Shown: piece after piece, positions 1-5,112 of the stretch | Numbering within the stretch: position 1 is the stretch's first letter | How the letters are laid out: each line of letters starts with the position of its first letter | From: RUG572 sp051884915 | Lineage (GTDB): Bacteria; Verrucomicrobiota; Kiritimatiellia; RFP12; UBA1067 | Length of the DNA: 5,112 nt | Assembly (NCBI GenBank): GCA_051884915.1 | Contig: JBJEWF010000035.1 | Coordinates: 1-5,112, forward strand | Reading direction: 5' to 3' | Notes under the pieces: generated by a model | Told to the model about the DNA's origin: nothing | Seen by the model: the letters and a program-made list of their open reading frames with translations, nothing else | Databases searched by the model: none | Translations under genes and position numbers: made by a program

Positions 1-72
1 CGACAATGCAAACAACGCGCACGACAGCCTTCTGCCGGCAACCGTGCCGCCAAGATTTTTTACCACTGGCAT
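1..72 (-). CDS. N-terminus of an exported protein, cut by the window edge
   Basis: Only the first 24 codons are in the window; the frame is open to the left edge. The peptide begins MPVVKNLGG, has a paired arginine at residues 14-15 and then a hydrophobic stretch, LSCALFALS. This is the n-region and start of the h-region of a Sec-type signal peptide, so the product is probably secreted or membrane-anchored. The ATG is supported by a Shine-Dalgarno-like AAGGGA (78-83), five bases upstream, in a purine-rich leader. A promoter with a poly-G spacer lies about 56 bp further upstream (128-158). The gene has the same direction as the two carbohydrate-active genes to its right, so it may belong to the same polysaccharide-use cluster. 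The function cannot be told from this fragment. Confidence 0.6.
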   Translation of the reverse strand, partial: MPVVKNLGGTVAGRRLSCALFALS

Positions 73-127
73 AACCGTCCCTTTTTCCTTTCCCGCAATA
101 AACCTACACGATTTCCACGACAAACAT

Positions 128-158
128 ATTCTATTTCCCCCCCCCCCCTGTTTGTCAA
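128..158 (-). promoter_or_regulatory. Sigma70-type promoter with poly-G spacer, candidate phase-variable switch
   Basis: Read on the minus strand, a consensus -35 box TTGACA (153-158) is followed by a 19-bp spacer and then TAGAAT (128-133), a five-of-six match to the -10 consensus. The spacer contains 12 consecutive G. Transcription should begin near 121 and give a leader of about 49 nt before the ATG at 72. A 19-bp spacer is longer than the optimal 17, so loss of two G would be expected to strengthen the promoter. The same layout controls porA and opc in Neisseria meningitidis. The boxes are seen directly; the switching is inferred. Confidence 0.6.
137..148. repeat. Homopolymer of 12 C (12 G on the minus strand)
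   Basis: This uninterrupted run of 12 C is by far the longest homopolymer in the window. It lies in an AT-rich intergenic stretch, so it is not explained by local GC content. Runs of this length are prone to slipped-strand mispairing. It occupies most of the spacer of the promoter at 128-158. The exact length may be misread, since such runs are also error-prone in sequencing. Confidence 0.9.
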
Positions 159-400
159 ATGGTAATTATAAAAAAAGGCCGGCCGTAATGGACTCGTCGG
201 TTGCGCGGCTCGTTCTCCGTAAGATGTAATCGGCTTGCAGGGATGGGATTCGAGACTGTTGAACCCGTGGGACGCCTCGTGTCCCGCGTCCCGGAAGCGC
301 TTCGCGCTTAAAGCCGACTATTGGTGGATGTGCGGGCCGAATGGTCTTGCGCGCGCCCGGCCGCCGCGCAACCCGGAACCTCGAGCGTTGAACGCTTCAT
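159..400. other. Intergenic region downstream of the GH50-like gene, no gene seen
   Basis: This is the part of the 328-bp gap (73-400) that lies behind the promoter at 128-158. No frame here looks like a protein. Short inverted repeats are present: AAGCGC-TTC-GCGCTT (295-309) and AGCGT-TGA-ACGCT (384-396), the latter five bases past the stop codon of the GH50-like gene. Neither is followed by a T tract on the minus strand, so neither is a convincing intrinsic terminator. A T run on the minus strand follows GGCCGGCC (178-185), but I found no good 5' arm to pair with it. Confidence 0.5.
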
Positions 401-2416
401 CTACGGGGCGCGCCGGCGGTACATCGTCGCCGAGACCTCCCGGATCGCCCCGACCAGCTCCGCGTACGGAATGTCCGTCGTCGAGACGAGCCCGCACTGC
501 GCGTTCGCCCCTTCGCCCAGCTGCCCGGTGATCGGACAGTCCCGCCAGCAGAACCAGTGCACGCCCACGTAGTTCGGGTTGTCCACCGCCGCGTACGCGT
601 AGGTGCGGTAGCACGCCGCCCGCGTCCGCTGATCCTTCACCGGAATGAGCGATGCGTAGAAGTAGCCCGTGTCGTAGCAGCCGAAGTGGAACTCCGTCAC
701 CAGCAGCGGCTTGTCCTCCGACCCCTTCGGCAGCTGCACCGTCGGCTGGTAATCGTAGGTGTTCACCGTCACGACGTCCAAGTAGCGGGACGCCGCGCGG
801 AGGGTCTCGGGGTTCTTCTTGTCGTTGCGGTCGCCGATGTACAGGTGGTTCGGCGCCACGGACTTGATCGCCGCCCGGACGGTCGCGTAGTACTTCTCGG
901 CCACGGCCTCGCCCAGCAGCCGGAAGTCCTCCTTCTTCGCCGTCTCGGGCGTCAGCCCCCTCTCGGACAGCATCCGCAGCAGCGCGACTTTCGCCGGCTG
1001 GCCGTCCGGCGACGCCAGCACGTCCCGCGCGAGCGACGCGCCGTCGCGCCCCCACGAAAGCTCGTTGTTCGACGTCCAGCCCAGACACCATTCGTTCGTA
1101 CCGTACGCCCGGGCCTGTGCCGCGGCCTTCGCGCAGCTCTCCGCGAACTCCGGCGCAAACGGGTCGAGCAGCTTCCCCCAGTAGCCGTTCGCCCCCTCGA
1201 TCGGACGCGCGCGCGGTCCGATCGACGTCACGTACGGCACCGTGCGCATCTTCCGGAGCTCGCCCGACGCCCCCGTCGCCGTGTTGAGGCCCCACGCGCG
1301 CATCCGGCGCGCCGTCGTCTCGACGTTCGCCTGCCGCCAGCCGTCGCCGTGCTTGAGCCACAGGTCGTAGCCGCTGAACGAGAACGTCCAGTACGGCACG
1401 TTGTTCGTGTCGCTGTAGAAGTTGCGGAAGCTCGGCTTCGTGTGGAGCGTCCAGAACTGCTTCGTGGCGCCCTCCTTCGGCGGCAGCTTCTCGAAGTACG
1501 CCTCGCGGCCCGAGATGCCCGTCGGCGCCAGCTCCCAGCCGCAGTTCACGCCGTGCGAGAAGAAGAGATGCCCGTCCGGGTCGACCAGCCACCACCGGCC
1601 GTCTATCTTCTCCGTGCGGAAGAAGCCCGTCGCCTTCAGCTGCGGCCCCCCCGCCCAGCCGCCGAAGCGGTCCGCCTCGGGGATGCCGTCCGGACGCGCC
1701 GCAAGCGCGGCCGCCTCCTCGGCCCCGCGCCGGCGCAGATCCTCCGCCGCACGCACCTTCTCCGGCCACTCGGCGAACCGCGCCTGGCCGAATTCGTCGA
1801 CCCACGGATTGAAGTCCGCCGCCTTCAGGACGCCGCGTGCGGACGGCTTCCCGTCCCCCGGCTCGAGCTCCATCCGCAAGACGCCGAAGGAGATGTCCGA
1901 CGCCCCCTGCGGCGCGTAGACGGAGATCGCGTGCGTCCGCTCAAGCGCATACGAGGACCCGCCGCCCACCGCGGGATTGCGCTTCAGCCCCTTGAGCTTC
2001 GGATCGGCATCGAAGACCCAGCGCTCGAGGCGGAGCGGCAGGCAGAACGTCTTCGCCGCATGCGGCGGCAGGGTCGTGCCGGCGTCGGGGACGCGCCCCT
2101 GCACCGTCGTCGCCTTGATCTTCACGTGCAGGACGAGCGCCGCGTCGGTGCGGTTCGTCAGCGTCACGCGCACCGCGCCCGCGTCCGAGAGATTCGTCGT
2201 CGCCGCGAAGCGGAAGTACACGGCCGGCCACACGGTCTTCCGGCACGCGCCCACGTCGACCTGCACCATGTCGCCGACCCGCGTCACGGACACGCAGTCG
2301 CCCGGCACGACCGTCATCCCGTCCGCCGGCCAGATGCACTGCGGCTCCGGCGCCGGCGCCGCGCACAGCGCCGAGACAAGACACACACAGCAGCCGAGGA
2401 AAAATTGATTCTTCAT
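401..2416 (-). CDS. Secreted GH50-like (clan GH-A) glycoside hydrolase, beta-agarase type
   Basis: The 671-residue product is probably exported and cleaves beta-linkages in a galactan of the agarose or porphyran type. Residues 1-20 form a Sec signal peptide (MKNQFFLG, then a Cys-rich hydrophobic stretch ending ALCAAP), with cleavage around 18-20. Residues 25-200 look like the beta-rich N-terminal domain seen in GH50 proteins. The catalytic (beta/alpha)8 part starts near 262 with GFFRTEKIDGRWWLVDPDGH. The likely acid/base is E452 in TSNNELSWG and the likely nucleophile is E575 in LLVTEFHFG; HWFCWRD (620-626) and ITGQLGEG (629-636) follow, as in GH50 agarases. Both glutamates sit after strand-like segments, as clan GH-A requires. 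The length fits single-enzyme GH50 members. Family assignment is from motif memory, so a related unclassified GH-A family is possible and the substrate is inferred. No Shine-Dalgarno site precedes the ATG. Confidence 0.82.
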   Translation of the reverse strand: MKNQFFLGCCVCLVSALCAAPAPEPQCIWPADGMTVVPGDCVSVTRVGDMVQVDVGACRKTVWPAVYFRFAATTNLSDAGAVRVTLTNRTDAALVLHVKIKATTVQGRVPDAGTTLPPHAAKTFCLPLRLERWVFDADPKLKGLKRNPAVGGGSSYALERTHAISVYAPQGASDISFGVLRMELEPGDGKPSARGVLKAADFNPWVDEFGQARFAEWPEKVRAAEDLRRRGAEEAAALAARPDGIPEADRFGGWAGGPQLKATGFFRTEKIDGRWWLVDPDGHLFFSHGVNCGWELAPTGISGREAYFEKLPPKEGATKQFWTLHTKPSFRNFYSDTNNVPYWTFSFSGYDLWLKHGDGWRQANVETTARRMRAWGLNTATGASGELRKMRTVPYVTSIGPRARPIEGANGYWGKLLDPFAPEFAESCAKAAAQARAYGTNEWCLGWTSNNELSWGRDGASLARDVLASPDGQPAKVALLRMLSERGLTPETAKKEDFRLLGEAVAEKYYATVRAAIKSVAPNHLYIGDRNDKKNPETLRAASRYLDVVTVNTYDYQPTVQLPKGSEDKPLLVTEFHFGCYDTGYFYASLIPVKDQRTRAACYRTYAYAAVDNPNYVGVHWFCWRDCPITGQLGEGANAQCGLVSTTDIPYAELVGAIREVSATMYRRRAP

Positions 2417-2422
2417 GCCGTG

Positions 2423-2451
2423 ATTCTAGCACAAACCGAAACACGGCGCAA
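2423..2451 (-). promoter_or_regulatory. Extended -10 promoter of the GH50-like gene, possibly leaderless
   Basis: On the minus strand TAGAAT (2423-2428) is preceded directly by TGC, which makes an extended -10 element, and by a weak -35 box TTGCGC (2446-2451) at a 17-bp spacing. Only six bases separate the -10 box from the ATG at 2416, so the expected transcription start coincides with the start codon. There is also no Shine-Dalgarno site. Both facts point to a leaderless mRNA. The -35 matches at only three of six positions. Confidence 0.5.
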
Positions 2452-2670
2452 CTTCGGGCGTGATCGGGCAGTGAAATGCAGGACGGCCTCCGGCGATGTG
2501 CCACCGAGGCTCGAGTCTCGGTTGCGGTCCACAAAAAGAAAAGGGTCTGACCTTATTGATACACATCCCAGACTTTGCCACATTACCAGAAATTATGACG
2601 CCCACAAGCGGAAAACGCATGCGGGCTTGGGCTTCAACGTGATTTTCGAATTTTCAAGTGGCAAACTCGG

Positions 2671-2699
2671 GGTATATCACAAGAGGCTTAGTGTATCAA
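2671..2699 (-). promoter_or_regulatory. Degenerate promoter copy inside the foldback element
   Basis: The 39-bp repeat carries TTGATA (2694-2699) as a -35 box and the same 17-bp spacer as in its other copy. Here the -10 box reads TATACC (2671-2676) instead of TATAAT, because the repeat ends inside the box. If active, it would read towards the GH50-like gene and give a leader of about 250 nt. The two C at the 3' side of the -10, including the normally invariant last T, make it likely to be weak. Confidence 0.3.
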
Positions 2700-2711
2700 T
2701 GGTACTGTATA
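2673..2711. repeat. 39-bp direct repeat, copy A (within the foldback element)
   Basis: These 39 bases are identical, in the same orientation, to 5020-5058; the identity stops sharply at both ends. The offset is 2347 bp. This copy forms the right-hand part of the foldback element and holds one arm (2691-2700) of its inner inverted repeat. A perfect match of this length between two intergenic sites is not expected by chance and marks a dispersed repeat. Confidence 0.9.
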
Positions 2712-2755
2712 GATAAACTCTGACCCTTTTCTCCCCCTGGTCGCGCGGCGAGATG

Positions 2756-4999
2756 CTACTTCGCCAGGAGGCGAAGTTCCTCGCCGTCCTTCTGCCAAAG
2801 GCGGATCCAATCGATCTCATAGTGGATTGGCAGATTCTCGGGCTTGAGCTCCTTGTCTTTGGGCATCCAGCCGTGCCCCGGCGTGAAGACCTCGTTGTTG
2901 AAGATCACGCTGTGGAAGTCGTGATGCCCCGCCATGCCCTTCATCGGAGCCGGTGAATAGTCGTGATCCTCGTCGATCGGCACCGTGTAGTACCGGAGCC
3001 CGTCAACGAAGAAGCTCATCTCCTTCGGCGTCCATTCGTAGCCGTACACGTGGAACTCGTCGTTCAGCTTGTCCGGGTCGGGAAGACGATAGGCGCGGTC
3101 GACATGGGCGGAGCCGCCCTCGCCACCCGGCAGCATCACATGCTCGCTCTTCTTCGTGGCCGCGTTCCACTTGCCCCACTTGTGGAGATTGGCCACCACG
3201 GTGTCCCGGTTGGAGAAGACCTCGAAGATGTCGATCTCGCTCATCCAGTCACATGTCCGCAGACCGGGCGTGGCGGTCATCCACCAGCTCGGCCAGGCGC
3301 CGTGCCGGAACGGAACCTTCGCGCGCATCTCGAGATAGCCGTACTTGAAGCCCATGGTCTCGTGCGTCGCCACCCCGCGCGCGAGCAGACACCGCTTCGC
3401 CGGATCCGGGGACGGGCGGACGTGGAGGCAGAGTTTCGAGTCCTTCACCTCATACGTCCGCGCGTCGTTCGCGTACAGGCAGTCCGTCGAGTTCATCGTG
3501 GCGCGGAAGCGCCACTTCTTCGGGTCGAGGTCCGCCCCGTCGAATTCGTCGCCCCACACCAGCCGGCGCGCGGCCTTGAGCGCCGCCGTCTCGCTGAAGG
3601 AGAAGGGGGCGGACACGATCGGGCGGCCGCCCTTGCCAAAGCACTCCCGCGCCGTCACCGAGAAGACGACCGGACGCTCCCCCGCGAGTTCGCGCGTCCG
3701 GAACAGGCAGACCCCCGGCTCGGTCATCCGCGCCTTGTTGAGACCGAAACCGTTCGGAAGCACCTTGGTCCGGACCAGTTCCGCCCCGTTCTGAAGCCGG
3801 GCCGCCAGTTCGTATTCACGGACGACGCCGCGCGGCGTCTGCGCCGACGGGAACTCGACGGCCACGCAGGGCTCTCCGGCGAAGCGTCTCGCCTGCTCGG
3901 GATGACCCTTCGGGCAGAACGTCGCCGCGGCCTTCGCACCGGACGCGAATTCAGGCGCGACCATCCGGTTCGCGCGCACCGTGAAATCGAATCCCCTCCC
4001 GTAGGCGGCCGGCAACGGCACCGACCAGTCCTCGCCCAACGCCTCGTCGATCTGGACGCCCCGGCGGTGGACGACCAGATGGTCGGCGAAGACCTCGACG
4101 ACGGAGCAGCAGCCGCCGCGCGCGATCCATCCTGCCATGCGCATCGGCTTCGTCCAGGACGGCTTGTGCCAGACGTAGTTGACGTTGCGGTAGTCGAGTC
4201 CGCCCAAGGCCTCGTGCAGACAGCCCGCGCTGATGGCGGTGAAGTCGCCCTGCCACACGTTCCGGTCGTCCGCGATCGAGCGATGGACGTGCCCGGAGAT
4301 CGAGACCGCGTTCGGCCACGCCTTGAGCGCGGCCGTCACCTCGGCGTCGCCCGCCTGGCCGCAGCACGTCCCGGCCGGCGGATTGTGCTGGAAGAAGAAG
4401 AACGGCCGCCGGGGGTCGAAGGTCGGGGCGAGCCGCGCGACCGTCTCGGCGATCGGCGGCTTGATGAACGGCGCCTGTTCGCTCTTCCACTGCGCGCCGA
4501 TGAAGGGGATGCCCTTCACGTGCCGGACGAAGATGCCCTGCCAGTCCTCCCGGAAGAGACGCCGCCACATCCGCTGCGGATTGTCCGCATAGTTGAACCG
4601 CTCGCTGCGCAGACGCGCCTCGCTCCAGCCCTTCCAGCGTCCGGCCCAGCCGTCCAGACAGTGGTTGCCGGAGACGAAGAGCTTCTCGACCGCGCGCCCG
4701 TCCGCCCCGCGGTCGTTCGGGAAGACCGCGTACCAGACGGCGGCCAGGCGCTCGAACTCCCGGATGAGTCCCGAGTGGGCGATGTCGCCCGGGATCATCA
4801 CGGCATCGACGCCCTGGGCGTCGAAGAAACGGAGCGTCCTCTCGAGGTCGGCCTCCTTGCCCTCGCCGCCCAGATGTACGTCGCTCACCAGTCCGAATTT
4901 CATGAGCGGCGTCCCCGTCCCGAAGAAGTCGGGCGGAAGCACGCATCCGCCCAGGGCGGACGAGCTGCAAAGCAGAAACGAACGTCTATCGAGCTGCAT
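2756..4999 (-). CDS. Calcineurin-like metallophosphoesterase fused to GH16 glycoside hydrolase, exported lipoprotein candidate
   Basis: This 747-residue protein joins two enzyme types. Residues 4-19 (DRRSFLL, then ALGGC) form a twin-arginine-type signal with a possible lipobox at Cys19, so it is probably an anchored envelope protein. Residues 34-310 are a metallophosphoesterase with the full metal-ligand series: D40 and H42 (SDVH), D72 (GD), N112 and H113 (GNH), H205, and H237/H239 (GHVH). Residues 335-470 are a beta-rich linker domain. GH16 begins near 479 (RLVWGDEFDG) and has the beta-bulge catalytic motif E588-I-D590-I-F-E593, giving nucleophile E588 and acid/base E593; WPSWWM (569-574) and FHVYGYEWTP (649-658) are also typical of the family. 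GH16 enzymes cut beta-1,3 or beta-1,4 links in glucans or galactans; the subfamily cannot be told here. The GH16 half has no signal of its own. The ATG is chosen because it places the RR signal at the N-terminus and lies about 11 nt after the expected transcription start. There is no Shine-Dalgarno site. Confidence 0.88.
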   Translation of the reverse strand: MQLDRRSFLLCSSSALGGCVLPPDFFGTGTPLMKFGLVSDVHLGGEGKEADLERTLRFFDAQGVDAVMIPGDIAHSGLIREFERLAAVWYAVFPNDRGADGRAVEKLFVSGNHCLDGWAGRWKGWSEARLRSERFNYADNPQRMWRRLFREDWQGIFVRHVKGIPFIGAQWKSEQAPFIKPPIAETVARLAPTFDPRRPFFFFQHNPPAGTCCGQAGDAEVTAALKAWPNAVSISGHVHRSIADDRNVWQGDFTAISAGCLHEALGGLDYRNVNYVWHKPSWTKPMRMAGWIARGGCCSVVEVFADHLVVHRRGVQIDEALGEDWSVPLPAAYGRGFDFTVRANRMVAPEFASGAKAAATFCPKGHPEQARRFAGEPCVAVEFPSAQTPRGVVREYELAARLQNGAELVRTKVLPNGFGLNKARMTEPGVCLFRTRELAGERPVVFSVTARECFGKGGRPIVSAPFSFSETAALKAARRLVWGDEFDGADLDPKKWRFRATMNSTDCLYANDARTYEVKDSKLCLHVRPSPDPAKRCLLARGVATHETMGFKYGYLEMRAKVPFRHGAWPSWWMTATPGLRTCDWMSEIDIFEVFSNRDTVVANLHKWGKWNAATKKSEHVMLPGGEGGSAHVDRAYRLPDPDKLNDEFHVYGYEWTPKEMSFFVDGLRYYTVPIDEDHDYSPAPMKGMAGHHDFHSVIFNNEVFTPGHGWMPKDKELKPENLPIHYEIDWIRLWQKDGEELRLLAK

Positions 5000-5017
5000 G
5001 GCTTGAGGGCTTAAGGG

Positions 5018-5046
5018 ATTATATCACAAGAGGCTTAGTGTATCAA
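5018..5046 (-). promoter_or_regulatory. Near-consensus promoter of the phosphoesterase-GH16 gene, carried by the 39-bp repeat
   Basis: On the minus strand TTGATA (5041-5046, five of six) is followed by exactly 17 bp and then by a perfect TATAAT (5018-5023). A TGA directly before the -10 box makes it an extended -10 as well. Transcription is expected near 5011, giving a leader of about 11 nt before the ATG at 4999. The -35 box, the spacer and the first four bases of the -10 (TATA) lie within the 39-bp repeat; the last two bases (AT) come from flanking DNA. Confidence 0.7.
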
Positions 5047-5058
5047 TGGTACTGTATA
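5020..5058. repeat. 39-bp direct repeat, copy B (promoter of the phosphoesterase-GH16 gene)
   Basis: This is an exact copy of 2673-2711. None of the other parts of the foldback element is visible around it, at least up to the right window edge 54 bp away. It therefore looks like a solo end or a separately moved fragment. A short AAGGGT occurs on the minus strand just outside both copies at different distances, which may be a remnant of the element's terminal repeat. Confidence 0.9.
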
Positions 5059-5065
5059 CACACCC

Positions 5066-5096
5066 TTATCCCGGAAAATCCGGGATAAATTATCCC
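5066..5096. promoter_or_regulatory. Nested palindrome upstream of the promoter, operator or REP-like hairpin
   Basis: TTATCCCGGA (5066-5075) and TCCGGGATAA (5079-5088) form a perfect 10-bp stem with an AAA loop. A further TTATCCC (5090-5096) pairs with the same GGGATAA (5082-5088) to make a perfect 15-bp odd palindrome, so the two structures exclude each other. Relative to the inferred start near 5011, the array spans about -55 to -85, a usual place for an activator site. No T tract follows on either strand, which argues against a terminator. It could also be a REP-like hairpin. Confidence 0.5.
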
Positions 5097-5112
5097 AGAT
5101 ATTCACCAGAGC

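Larger units (their letters stand above)
2537..2732. mobile_element. Foldback, MITE-like repeat element of 196 bp without a coding gene
   Basis: The ends are 14-bp inverted repeats with one mismatch: AGAAAAGGGTCTGA (2537-2550) against the complement of TCTGACCCTTTTCT (2719-2732). Moving inward there are more complementary pairs: ATTGATACAC (2555-2564) with 2691-2700, TTTGCCAC (2574-2581) with 2658-2665, and an imperfect GCCCACAAGC (2600-2609) with GCTTGGGC (2625-2632) around CGCATGCG (2616-2623). The whole stretch can therefore fold into one long imperfect hairpin. It is AT-richer than the genes on both sides. No transposase is encoded, so it would have to be moved in trans. The AAAAGGGTC-type ends recall repeats near REP-associated tyrosine transposases, but that link is from memory. 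It starts 23 bp after the stop of the phosphoesterase-GH16 gene. No clear target duplication is visible. Confidence 0.6.

Noticed and set aside
171..185. GGCCGGCC followed by seven T on the minus strand as a terminator of the GH50-like gene
   Set aside because: The T run is right, but no upstream arm pairs with GGCCGGCC by more than about four bases, and it lies more than 200 bp after the stop codon.
295..309. AAGCGC-TTC-GCGCTT hairpin as a terminator
   Set aside because: The stem is only six bp and neither side is followed by a T tract.
318..1805. A 495-codon minus-strand frame overlapping the GH50-like gene in another frame
   Set aside because: The product is Gly/Arg/Ala-rich with no recognisable domain and overlaps a gene with clear catalytic residues.
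2426..2620. A 64-codon minus-strand open frame reading through part of the foldback element
   Set aside because: It starts inside one arm of the element, ends outside it and has no ribosome site. It looks like a chance frame in repeat DNA.
557..2716. A very long plus-strand open frame (719 codons) opposite the GH50-like gene
   Set aside because: Its product is extremely rich in Arg, Val, His and Leu with no domain motifs. It is a mirror frame caused by high GC at third codon positions of the minus-strand gene, which has a signal peptide and catalytic motifs.
2963..5014. A 683-codon plus-strand open frame opposite the phosphoesterase-GH16 gene
   Set aside because: It is also low-complexity and Arg/Val-rich without motifs, and it is fully explained by the codon bias of the real gene on the other strand.
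2673..5058. The two 39-bp direct repeats as ends of a composite transposon or attachment sites around the fusion gene
   Set aside because: They enclose only the fusion gene, with no integrase or transposase. One copy is part of a larger foldback element, so a dispersed repeat explains them better.

Overview
The window is GC-rich bacterial DNA with AT-rich gaps. All recognisable genes lie on the minus strand and read right to left. It holds two complete genes for exported proteins of polysaccharide breakdown and the first 24 codons of a third exported protein, which runs off the left edge. The organism is probably a polysaccharide-degrading member of the PVC group, such as a Kiritimatiellota, Lentisphaerota or Verrucomicrobiota lineage. 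That is inference from the style of the enzymes, the twin-arginine lipoprotein-like signal, the weak use of Shine-Dalgarno sites and the absence of a SusC/SusD pair. No marker gene is present to confirm it.

Layout, right to left. At 5066-5096 there is a nested palindrome, followed by a near-consensus promoter (5018-5046) embedded in a 39-bp sequence. This promoter leads into a 747-codon gene (4999-2756) that fuses a calcineurin-like metallophosphoesterase to a GH16 glycoside hydrolase. The 339-bp gap after it contains a 196-bp foldback, MITE-like element (2537-2732), which carries a second exact copy of the 39-bp sequence. The next gene (2416-401, 671 codons) is a secreted clan GH-A enzyme resembling GH50 beta-agarases. 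Its own extended -10 promoter is so close to the start codon that the mRNA may be leaderless. After a 328-bp gap, the third gene starts at 72. Its best promoter has a run of 12 G between the -35 and -10 boxes, which is the layout of a phase-variable promoter.

How the genes could work together: GH16 enzymes are typically endo-acting on beta-linked galactans or glucans, and GH50 enzymes release short products from agarose-type chains. An anchored GH16 protein and an exported GH50-like protein side by side fit successive steps on an agar- or porphyran-like galactan. The phosphoesterase half is unexplained and could act on phosphate groups of the substrate. Each gene appears to have its own promoter, so this looks like a cluster of separate transcription units and not a single operon.

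The most interesting points are the poly-G promoter, the phosphoesterase-GH16 fusion, and the 39-bp repeat that supplies a promoter in one place and sits in a foldback element in the other.
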